The translations under genes were made by a program, and so were the position numbers. A stretch of 19,241 bases of DNA from Clostridium sp. UBA2485. GTDB lineage: Bacteria > Bacillota > Clostridia > Clostridiales > Clostridiaceae. The stretch lies in contig NZ_DDOV01000049.1 of assembly GCF_002341865.1 (NCBI RefSeq), forward strand, positions 29,381 to 48,621, read 5' to 3'. Under the pieces are notes generated by a model that was not told the origin of the DNA, searched no databases, and saw nothing but the letters and a program-made list of their open reading frames with translations. Below, piece after piece: positions 1 through 6,106 of this stretch (its first letter is position 1; the number at the start of each line of letters is the position of its first letter).

Positions 1-117
1 TTCCCCTGAGGTGCAGTATAGCCCGGAACAATACTAATAAGTTTAACTAATACTATGGAGAGGCTACATTTGCTAGTGTTTTATTGTAGTGGCGAACACT
101 GTTCGCCGCTACGGTTA
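1..117. repeat. Interspersed structured repeat, copy 1 (cut by left edge)
   Basis: The first 20 bases match 8139-8158 exactly. The block at 91-117 matches 8320-8346 with one difference. It contains the palindrome GGCGAACA-C-TGTTCGCC (91-107), which here extends to a 13-bp stem over 86-112 with one T-G wobble. The stretch between the two conserved blocks is different in sequence and length in the two copies. The left part of the element, including the left arm of its first hairpin, lies outside the window. No coding capacity is seen. It is inferred to be a non-autonomous or REP/MITE-like clostridial repeat. Confidence 0.7.
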
Positions 118-149
118 TGCAGAAATATTATCAAAGGAGAAGTATTACA

Positions 150-1058
150 ATGAAAATCGATCGATTACTAGGTATAATAACAGTCCTTTTAAATAATGAT
201 AAAATAAAATCAAAGGATTTAGCTGAAAAATTTGAAGTATCAATACGTACCATATATAGAGATATAGAAGATTTATGTAAAGCTGGCATACCAATAGTAA
301 CCTATCAAGGTGGCAATGGAGGTATTGGTATTTCAGAGGGATATGTGATTAATAAAAATATATTGACCATTGAGGAGCTTGATAATATAATGATAGGCTT
401 AAAAAGTATAGAAAGTATATCACATGATAGCAATGTTAAGTTACTTTTAGAAAAGCTTATGCCAAAGAGAGAGGATATTATATCAGTTAGTAATAACATG
501 TTTATAGATTTATCTTCATTTTATAAAACAAGCCTTTCTCACAAAATAAGTATATTAAGAAAAGCAATTTATGATAAAAGTGAAGTGACCTTTGAATATT
601 TTTCCCCCAAGGGAATATCTAAAAGATGTATAGAACCTTATTTTATTACTTTTAAATGGTCTGCATGGTATGTTTTTGGTTATTGTAAATCACGTAAGGA
701 TTTTAGACTTTTTAAGATTAATAGAATGAATTCTGTTAAAGAAAGTGATATAAAATTTACTATTCGTCACATTCCAACTGAACTAACTGAATTAGATAAC
801 TATTTTACTAAAGATGAAAAAGTTATCACTATGCTTATAGATCGATCTATTGAGTATGAAGTGGTTGAGAGTTATGGAGTAAATTCCTATGAAATCACTG
901 AAGACAATCGTATTAAATTTAATTTGCATTATACTAATCATGATTTTGCCATGAAGTTCATAATGGGACTAGGTGATAAGGTAGAGGTTTTATCACCTAA
1001 ATCTATAATAGATCAGCTAAAAGTATCTGCAGGGAATATTTTAAATAAGTATAAATGA
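150..1058 (+). CDS. WYL-domain (YafY/DeoR-type) transcriptional regulator
   Basis: This is a 302-aa predicted cytoplasmic DNA-binding regulator. Residues 1-60 form a winged helix-turn-helix of the HTH_11 type, with a recognition-helix region SIRTIYRDIEDL at 31-42. Residues about 135-215 are a WYL domain; the signature reads SAWYVFGYC at 171-179, so W-Y-V replaces W-Y-L. A C-terminal extension reaches residue 302. WYL domains are known to sense small ligands or nucleic acids, but the ligand here is unknown. The start at 150 is chosen because AAAGGAGA (133-140) sits about 9 bases upstream. An in-frame ATG at 117 lies in the repeat and has no such site. The next gene follows after 68 bp and has a palindromic promoter that this protein could regulate; that is inference. 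Confidence 0.88.
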   Translation: MKIDRLLGIITVLLNNDKIKSKDLAEKFEVSIRTIYRDIEDLCKAGIPIVTYQGGNGGIGISEGYVINKNILTIEELDNIMIGLKSIESISHDSNVKLLLEKLMPKREDIISVSNNMFIDLSSFYKTSLSHKISILRKAIYDKSEVTFEYFSPKGISKRCIEPYFITFKWSAWYVFGYCKSRKDFRLFKINRMNSVKESDIKFTIRHIPTELTELDNYFTKDEKVITMLIDRSIEYEVVESYGVNSYEITEDNRIKFNLHYTNHDFAMKFIMGLGDKVEVLSPKSIIDQLKVSAGNILNKYK

Positions 1059-1071
1059 ACATGACATACAG

Positions 1072-1100
1072 TTGGCAAGTTCACTATGATATCATATAGA
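1072..1100 (+). promoter_or_regulatory. Promoter with 12-bp palindrome ahead of the FMN-binding protein gene
   Basis: TTGGCA (1072-1077) and TATAGA (1095-1100) are separated by exactly 17 bp and lie about 27 bp before the start codon at 1127. The perfect palindrome TATGATATCATA (1085-1096) covers the spacer end and the first bases of the -10 box, a typical position for a repressor operator. The neighbouring WYL regulator is the obvious candidate binder, but nothing in the sequence proves it. Confidence 0.5.
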
Positions 1101-1126
1101 AAAAAGATAGAGAGGATGTTTTTTAT

Positions 1127-1543
1127 ATGACAAAAGATTTACTTATAAAGGCTGGAGAGTTAATGGAGAGAGCAGAAGTGGCTACTATTTCATCCATTGA
1201 TGAAGACGGCTATCCAAGAACTGCTACAATCTCAAATTTAAAAACTGAAGGAATAAATATTGCATGGTTTTCTACAGGGACAAGCTCTAATAAGACTAAG
1301 AATTTTCAAAGGAATTGTAAGGCTAGCATTTGTTATAATGTAGATCGTAATAACATTACATTAAATGGCGATATTACTATTGTAGAGGATAAAAGTATAA
1401 AAGAGGCACTTTGGCAAGATTGGTTTATAGAACATTTCCCACTTGGAATTAATGATCCTGAATACTGCATATTAAAATTTGAAACGAAATATATTCAAGT
1501 TTGGATTGACAATATATTCGATGATTTAAGATTTCTTAATTAG
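1127..1543 (+). CDS. Pyridoxamine 5'-phosphate oxidase-family (general stress protein 26-like) flavin-binding protein
   Basis: This is a 138-aa single-domain protein with the split-barrel FMN-binding fold. The N-terminal pattern ATISSIDEDGYPRTATIS (19-36), then IAWFSTGTSSNKTKNF (45-60) and the CKASICY strand (64-70), are characteristic of the general stress protein 26 branch. Members bind flavin and often reduce small substrates, but the branch is too diverse to name a reaction. Residues specific to PdxH are not evident, so a role in vitamin B6 synthesis is not claimed. GAGAGG at 1110-1115 serves as ribosome binding site. It sits 68 bp after the WYL regulator gene and probably has its own promoter at 1072-1100. 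WYL/YafY regulators commonly neighbour such genes in clostridia, supporting a regulator-target pair. Confidence 0.82.
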   Translation: MTKDLLIKAGELMERAEVATISSIDEDGYPRTATISNLKTEGINIAWFSTGTSSNKTKNFQRNCKASICYNVDRNNITLNGDITIVEDKSIKEALWQDWFIEHFPLGINDPEYCILKFETKYIQVWIDNIFDDLRFLN

Positions 1544-1668
1544 CAGTTTTAGAGATATTTTTTTATGAGAAAATCTTTAATAAATTAAATGAAAATTTTA
1601 TGATTTATTATATAGGAGAAATTTTTTTTCAATAAAATATTTTTCAAAATAAGAATGGGGAATCATAT

Positions 1669-1980
1669 ATGGATAAAAAAATGATTGGAATGTGTGGTGC
1701 CTATTGTGGAGTATGTGAATGGAAGGAAAAAACAAACTGTCCAGGCTGTCAAGGTTGTGAAAGTAAGCCCTTTTGGGGAGAATGTTCAATTGCAAAATGC
1801 TCAATTGATAAGGGATATAATCATTGTGGACATTGTTCACAGCTGCCCTGCGAAGGACTGCAAGAGGCCTTTAATAATGAAGAGCATGGAGATAATGGTG
1901 AACGGTTAATTAATTTAAAAAATTGGGCAAGTGGCAAAGAAACTTATCTAAAATTAAGGACACTGAATCAAGATAAATAG
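1669..1980 (+). CDS. Cysteine-rich DUF3795 family protein
   Basis: This is a 103-aa protein with 11 cysteines in its first 61 residues (9, 13, 16, 24, 27, 30, 39, 44, 53, 56, 61). The order CGAYCGVC ... CPGC ... W..C.I..C ... CGHC ... LPC is the DUF3795 pattern. The cysteines suggest zinc or Fe-S binding, but the family has no established function. The C-terminal third has no cysteine and looks helical. A short A/G-rich site, AATGGGGA, precedes the ATG. It is the third gene in a row on this strand after the WYL regulator and flavoprotein, although 125 bp separate it from the latter, so a shared transcript is uncertain. Confidence 0.82.
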   Translation: MDKKMIGMCGAYCGVCEWKEKTNCPGCQGCESKPFWGECSIAKCSIDKGYNHCGHCSQLPCEGLQEAFNNEEHGDNGERLINLKNWASGKETYLKLRTLNQDK

Positions 1981-2020
1981 CAATTTAAATTGAAAGAAAA
2001 TTCTAAATAATTATATCATA

Positions 2021-2064
2021 TTAACTAAATATATTGATGTATATTTAGTTAAATATGGTATAAT
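2021..2064 (+). promoter_or_regulatory. Perfect 13-bp inverted repeat followed by a -10 box
   Basis: TTAACTAAATATA (2021-2033) and its exact reverse complement (2040-2052) flank the loop TTGATG (2034-2039). TATAAT follows at 2059-2064. If TTGATG is the -35 box, the spacer is 19 bp. The stem could also act as a weak terminator for the DUF3795 gene. The arrangement resembles an operator wrapped around a promoter for the decayed NUDIX gene that starts at 2123. Confidence 0.4.
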
Positions 2065-2122
2065 TTTTTAAAAGATAGTTTTAATTATGAAACATACATA
2101 TATGAATTTAGGAAGAGGGTTT

Positions 2123-2333
2123 ATGGAATATTTTGATATATTAAATAAAGATGAAAGCAGAAGTGGTAAAATAGCACCTAAGGGTGAGAGTTCACCAGAA
2201 GGACAGTATTGTACAGTGATACATGAATATATGTAACCTTAAAGGAGAGTTTTTAATTCAAAAAAGGGCTAATGCAAAGGAATTTTATCAGGTGGATGGA
2301 ATATACATATGGGACATTGTAAGTATGAAGTAA
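2123..2333 (+). pseudogene. Decayed NUDIX hydrolase fragment (frameshifted and truncated)
   Basis: An ATG at 2123, preceded by GGAAGAGGG, opens a 37-codon frame beginning MEYFDILNKDESRSGKIAP. This is the usual start of isopentenyl-diphosphate-isomerase-like NUDIX proteins. The frame stops at 2234-2236. One base over, at 2235-2333, the expected continuation appears as NLKGEFLIQKRANAKEFYQ, the strand just before the Nudix box. A stop at 2331-2333 then ends the similarity. No Nudix box follows, so the gene has at least one frameshift and has lost its catalytic half. It still lies directly upstream of an intact NUDIX gene of a different subfamily. The assignment rests on recalled family patterns, not a search. 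Confidence 0.6.
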
Positions 2334-2373
2334 TAGTTTTTACATTGTACATAATTTTGGAGGTATAGAGAGG

Positions 2374-2940
2374 ATGGGTTTTGTAGAAGAAGTCGTTAAG
2401 TTCATACCGGATAACGAGCAGGAATATAACGACAAAAAGATAATTTTAGATTATATTGACCAGTATAGAGATAATGTTTTGCTAAGGACAAATGAGATTG
2501 CACATATTACAAGCTCAGGATTTATAATGAATGAATCATTAGATAAAGTATTAATGATTCATCATAATATTCGCGGTGTATGGGCATGGACAGGTGGACA
2601 TGCTGATGGTGATTCAGATTTATTGCATGTAGCTATTAAGGAAGCAAGAGAAGAAACCGGTGTACTAAATATAGCCCCTCTATCTAAAAAAATTGCATCT
2701 GTTGATATTCTTCCGGTTTTTGGCCATAATAAGAGAGGAAAATATGTCAGTTCTCATCTGCATTTATCAATAGCATATATACTTATATGTAATGAACTTG
2801 AGAAATTGGTAGTAAAGCCAGACGAGAATACTGATGTAGCATGGTTTGAAACCAAAATGTTTACAGTTGAGCATTTTGATGCACATGATGTTTATTTATA
2901 TGGCAAACTTATAAAAAGAGCAAAGCAATACACTAAATAA
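2374..2940 (+). CDS. NUDIX hydrolase
   Basis: This is a 188-aa cytoplasmic hydrolase of nucleoside-diphosphate-linked or similar substrates; the actual substrate cannot be read from sequence. The Nudix box lies at residues 75-97, ending KEAREETGV. Its metal-binding EE pair (93-94) and E90 are present, while the first box glutamate is S81 and the usual arginine is K89. A strand with VWAWTGGH (69-76) precedes it, as expected. The length fits the 180-aa clostridial group with a helical N-terminal extension of about 40 residues. GGAGG at 2360-2364 lies about 9 bp upstream, and GAGAGG lies immediately before the ATG. A terminator at 2994-3025 closes the transcript. Confidence 0.85.
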   Translation: MGFVEEVVKFIPDNEQEYNDKKIILDYIDQYRDNVLLRTNEIAHITSSGFIMNESLDKVLMIHHNIRGVWAWTGGHADGDSDLLHVAIKEAREETGVLNIAPLSKKIASVDILPVFGHNKRGKYVSSHLHLSIAYILICNELEKLVVKPDENTDVAWFETKMFTVEHFDAHDVYLYGKLIKRAKQYTK

Positions 2941-2993
2941 TATATGTGTTGTTTATTATATATTTTTTAAGCTAGTGCAATATAATGTTTAAA

Positions 2994-3025
2994 GGTCTTG
3001 TCTGTTTTTATGACAAGGCTTTTTG
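2994..3025 (+). terminator. Intrinsic terminator after the NUDIX gene
   Basis: CTTGTC (2997-3002) pairs with GACAAG (3012-3017) across a T-rich loop. The stem is followed by GCTTTTTG. It ends the transcript from the NUDIX hydrolase and separates it from the MerR gene. Confidence 0.7.
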
Positions 3026-3106
3026 TATATAAAATATACAAATATCTTTAACTTATTGTTTTATTTCAGATACTAAAATCAAATAAAAAATATTCTGAAA
3101 GGATGG

Positions 3107-3937
3107 ATGCTTGTGAGAAATAAAGTTTTAATAGGTGAGATGGCTAAACTTCATAATATATCCGCACAAACCCTAAGATATTATGATAAAATAGGTCTTT
3201 TTAAACCTCAACATATAGATTATGAAAATAAGTATAGATACTATGACATTGAGCAGTTTGCTACCTTAGATTCAATACTATTCTTTAAAAAATTAGGGGT
3301 TCCATTAGAGGAAATCAAAGATTATTTTCATGATAGAGATTTAAATTCTATGATAAGATTATTAAAACATCAGGAAAAAATGATAATAAGAGAAATAGAA
3401 ACCCTTAATAAACATTTAAATAGTATAAGAAGTAGGGTAGAACTAATTGAAAGTTATCAAAATAATGATAGTGCCTATAAATGTTCTATTATAGAGTTGA
3501 AGTCTAGAAAAATAGCATATTTTAATTTAGAGCATCATATTGACACTATAGATTTTGAGTATGGTTTGAAAGAACTATATAAAATGCTTAAAGATGATCT
3601 TTCACTTTTTAACGGAGTAATAGCATGTATTACATCAAAGGAAGATATAGAAAAAGGTAACTATAATCATTGTAAAACTGTAGGACTAATATTTGAGGAA
3701 GATATAATAAATGGAGAACATCTAAATATTTTACATAAAGGTAAATATGCCACTATTGCATATAATGGAGATAATGATGAATGTGGAAAATATTATGAAG
3801 AATTGATGAGATATATAAAAGATAATAAATTAGAAGTTATAGGTGATGGTATATTAATAACTATAATAGATAGTGCTTTTTCCGATTATAAAGGGGAATA
3901 TATAAAAGAAATACAAATTCCTATTAAAAACTCTTGA
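3107..3937 (+). CDS. MerR-family transcriptional activator with C-terminal effector-binding domain
   Basis: This 276-aa regulator begins with a MerR winged helix (about residues 8-75). The hallmark TLRYYDKIGLFKP (22-34) and YRYYD (43-47) are both visible. A long dimerisation helix (about 80-120) follows, then a GyrI-like/BmrR-type effector-binding domain to the end. This architecture is typical of BmrR-class regulators that bind hydrophobic drugs and twist a 19-bp-spaced promoter into activity. Exactly such a promoter lies directly after this gene and in front of the MATE pump. AAAGG (3098-3102) is only 4 bp from the ATG at 3107 but 10 bp from an in-frame GTG at 3113, so the true start may be 3113. 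The drug ligand is unknown. Confidence 0.87.
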   Translation: MLVRNKVLIGEMAKLHNISAQTLRYYDKIGLFKPQHIDYENKYRYYDIEQFATLDSILFFKKLGVPLEEIKDYFHDRDLNSMIRLLKHQEKMIIREIETLNKHLNSIRSRVELIESYQNNDSAYKCSIIELKSRKIAYFNLEHHIDTIDFEYGLKELYKMLKDDLSLFNGVIACITSKEDIEKGNYNHCKTVGLIFEEDIINGEHLNILHKGKYATIAYNGDNDECGKYYEELMRYIKDNKLEVIGDGILITIIDSAFSDYKGEYIKEIQIPIKNS

Positions 3938-3964
3938 CATTATAGCTACTATAACCTTTAAAAT
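3934..3964 (+). promoter_or_regulatory. MerR-type promoter/operator for the MATE pump
   Basis: TTGACA (3934-3939, overlapping the merR-like stop codon) and TAAAAT (3959-3964) are separated by 19 bp rather than 17. Inside the spacer is the perfect dyad TTATAG-CTA-CTATAA (3940-3954). A lengthened spacer carrying a dyad between -35 and -10 is the known signature of MerR-family activation. The -10 box lies 39 bp before the pump's start codon. The adjacent MerR-family protein is the natural ligand-responsive activator. Confidence 0.72.
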
Positions 3965-4003
3965 AACTTTTAGCTGCAATTTTATTTTAAGGGAGGTAAT
4001 AAT

Positions 4004-5365
4004 ATGAGCAAGAGAGCAGATTTATTAAATGATGATATAAAAAAGATATTTATTAAATATTTAATTCCAAGCATTGCTGGTATGCTTGGAATATCTTTAA
4101 ATATACTTTTTGATACTATATTTATTGGACGTGGAGTAGGAAGTGAAGGATTGGCAGCTCTTAGTATTGCTATTCCAATGTATAATGTACTAGGTGCTGT
4201 GGGGCTTTTGTTAGGAATTGGAGGTGCTACAGCGGCTTCTGTATCTATGGGGCAAAAAGAGTATGATAAGGTTAATGAAATATTTACAACTTCTATTATA
4301 ATAAGTATATTTTTAGGATTTTTATTTACTGTTTTTGGTGTAGTATTCATTGATAAATTATGTTATTTTTTAGGAGCTACAGAAGAAATATTTCCACTAG
4401 TTAAAGATTATTTAGGACTATTAATGATGTTTAGTTTTGCATTTATATTATCTCAAATGCTATCAGTATTTGTTCGGAATGATAGAAATCCAAAGCTTGC
4501 TATGTGGAGTGTGCTAATAGGTAATCTTTCAAACGTAGTGCTAGATTATATATTTATAATGAAATTAGGATGGGGAATGAAAGGTGCAATAACAGCTACA
4601 GTTTGCTCTCCAACAATAACTTTACTTTTATTAAGTCTTCACTTTATAAAAGGTAATAATACTTTAAAAGTAAAAATTAATAAATTTAAATTAAATATTC
4701 ATACTATAACTAGAATATTTAAGAATGGCACACCAAGTTTTATAATGGAAATGTCAAATGCAATGATAATATTTGCTTTTAATAATGTAATTTGGGGATT
4801 AGTAGGTTCTATAGGGGTTTCTGCCTATAGTATAATAGCTAATATCTCATTAATTTGTGCAGCTATATTTTATGGTATAGCACAAGCAATACAGCCAATA
4901 ATAAGTATAAATTATGGTGCTAGAAAAGAAAAAAGAGTTTATAAATCTTTGAAATTAGCTATTGTAACAGCAGGAATATTTGGAATAATATTTTATTCTA
5001 TAGGTTTAATTTTCCCTAAATTTATAGTTTCTTTATTTAATAATGAGAACACTGAATTAATGACTATGGCTGTAAGAGGTATAAAACTTTATTTCATGGC
5101 GTTCATATTTATGGGATGCAATATCTCTATGGTTTCCTATTTCCAATCAATTGAAAACGCCAGAGCATCATCTATAGTTTCTATTAGCAGAGGTATTATA
5201 TTTATTTTAATAGGACTTATGATATTACCTAAAATTTTTGGGATTAATGGTGTATGGTTAACAGTACCTTTTGCTGAAAGCATAAGTTTAATAGTATCAT
5301 TTATATGTTTTAAGAAATTTAAAAAAAGTTACACATTAAAACAAGCAGAAGTAGTAGAAAAATAA
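4004..5365 (+). CDS. MATE-family multidrug efflux transporter (MepA-like)
   Basis: This 453-aa protein has the usual MATE length and the usual 12 hydrophobic segments, arranged as two similar halves of six. Near the N-terminus IFIKYLIPSIAGML and the following LFDTIFIGRGVGSEGLAAL are typical of the MepA/VmrA branch. Members export cationic drugs or dyes in exchange for Na+ or H+ across the cytoplasmic membrane. GGGAGG (3991-3996) gives a strong ribosome binding site. The preceding MerR-family regulator and its 19-bp-spaced promoter suggest that expression is induced by a substrate of the pump. A hairpin at the stop codon probably ends the transcript. The substrate range cannot be inferred. Confidence 0.93.
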   Translation: MSKRADLLNDDIKKIFIKYLIPSIAGMLGISLNILFDTIFIGRGVGSEGLAALSIAIPMYNVLGAVGLLLGIGGATAASVSMGQKEYDKVNEIFTTSIIISIFLGFLFTVFGVVFIDKLCYFLGATEEIFPLVKDYLGLLMMFSFAFILSQMLSVFVRNDRNPKLAMWSVLIGNLSNVVLDYIFIMKLGWGMKGAITATVCSPTITLLLLSLHFIKGNNTLKVKINKFKLNIHTITRIFKNGTPSFIMEMSNAMIIFAFNNVIWGLVGSIGVSAYSIIANISLICAAIFYGIAQAIQPIISINYGARKEKRVYKSLKLAIVTAGIFGIIFYSIGLIFPKFIVSLFNNENTELMTMAVRGIKLYFMAFIFMGCNISMVSYFQSIENARASSIVSISRGIIFILIGLMILPKIFGINGVWLTVPFAESISLIVSFICFKKFKKSYTLKQAEVVEK

Positions 5366-5395
5366 GGTGCTAGATTTATCTAGTACTTTATTCTT
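5364..5395 (+). terminator. Probable terminator after the MATE gene
   Basis: AAGGTGCTAGA (5364-5374) pairs with TCTAGTACTTT (5379-5389) over a TTTA loop, with two G-T wobbles. The stem begins in the stop codon and is followed by a loose T-rich run. Confidence 0.5.
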
Positions 5396-5657
5396 AAATA
5401 TAATATTTGTTAGTATTATTTGAAAGGGTTATATCATTATTTTTAATTTATAAGATATATTTTTTAAAAGTAGAATGAGTTTAGTAAAAAGTTATATCAT
5501 AAAAAATTACTGATAGGGTATTTCTCTACTTTTCATTATGAAAATTTCATAAGTTATTTAATATATTTTTAAAATAGAGAAAAATATTATAATTTGCTAC
5601 TTGAAAAATATTTTGAATTATGATAACATTTTAAATGTTGAAAAGTAAATAGAATAG
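5396..5657. other. A+T-rich leader region without a gene
   Basis: I see no open reading frame of note. The only structure is a palindrome AACATTT-T-AAATGTT (5625-5639) lying just upstream of the riboswitch. TATGAT (5619-5624) overlaps its left flank and could be a -10 box, but no convincing -35 box is spaced from it. The riboswitch promoter should lie in this stretch. Confidence 0.4.
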
Positions 5658-5862
5658 ATTAGGTTTAATTAAAGTAAATATTTTAATTGATTAAAAGGGA
5701 AGTTGGGTGTAAATCCCACGCGATCCCGTCGCTGTAAGAGAGGAATTTTCCTAGTTGTGCCACTGAACTTTTGTTTGGGAAGGTTAGGAAAGTGTTGATT
5801 CTTTAGCCAGAAGACCTGCCTATATCTAAACACAGTTAAACTACGAGAGATGGTGAGTGTTA
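5658..5862 (+). ncRNA. Cobalamin (adenosylcobalamin-type) riboswitch
   Basis: The conserved core is plain: AAAAGGGAA at 5693-5701, GTGTAAATCCCACGC (5707-5721), the CTGTAA block at 5732-5737, GCCACTG (5759-5765), GGGAAGG (5777-5783), TTGATT (5795-5800), and the B12 box AGCCAGAAGACCTGCC (5805-5820). TAGGTTTAA (5660-5668) can pair imperfectly with GTTAAACTA (5835-5843) to close the aptamer. A following block CTACGAGAGATGG fits the peripheral element often seen after clostridial aptamers. Such RNAs bind adenosylcobalamin and switch off downstream genes. Here the downstream intrinsic terminator at 5913-5947 implies transcriptional control of the gene at 6107. Outer boundaries are approximate. Confidence 0.93.
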
Positions 5863-5875
5863 TTTTGGAATTGTT

Positions 5876-5900
5876 AAATATACATAATTGATGTATATTT
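5876..5900 (+). promoter_or_regulatory. Perfect 10-bp stem-loop in the riboswitch expression platform
   Basis: AAATATACAT (5876-5885) and ATGTATATTT (5891-5900) are exact reverse complements around an AATTG loop. The hairpin lies between the aptamer and the terminator, so it may belong to the switching mechanism or act as a spacer. It has no T-run of its own. Confidence 0.45.
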
Positions 5901-5912
5901 ATATTGGCGTAT

Positions 5913-5947
5913 AACTTCTTAATCCTTGTGGTTGAGAAGTTTTTTTA
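5913..5947 (+). terminator. Riboswitch-controlled intrinsic terminator
   Basis: AACTTCT (5913-5919) pairs with AGAAGTT (5935-5941), extended inward by AATCC/GGTT, and is followed by a run of T to 5946. GCGTA and TACGC flank it (5907-5911 and 5946-5950), offering an alternative outer pairing. Being 160 bp before the start codon and just after the aptamer, it is the likely off-state structure. Confidence 0.8.
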
Positions 5948-6106
5948 CGCATATTTTAAAATCATAACTTAAAATCTTATTAATATAGCATAGATTGAAT
6001 TTAAGATTATAAAAATATTTATGATTTAATTAATAAATATAAATTTATCTTTAGTAGTAGCTTTCTTAAGATAGAAAGAATCATAAAATTGTAAAGGGGG
6101 ATAGAC

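Noticed and set aside
117..149. In-frame ATG at 117 as start of the WYL regulator
   Set aside because: It lies in the edge of the interspersed repeat and lacks a ribosome site, while the ATG at 150 has AAAGGAGA at good spacing and gives the usual family N-terminus.
3982..4350. Minus-strand open frame of 122 codons
   Set aside because: It lies antisense inside the MATE gene, reads as low-complexity Pro/Ile-rich protein and has no family pattern.
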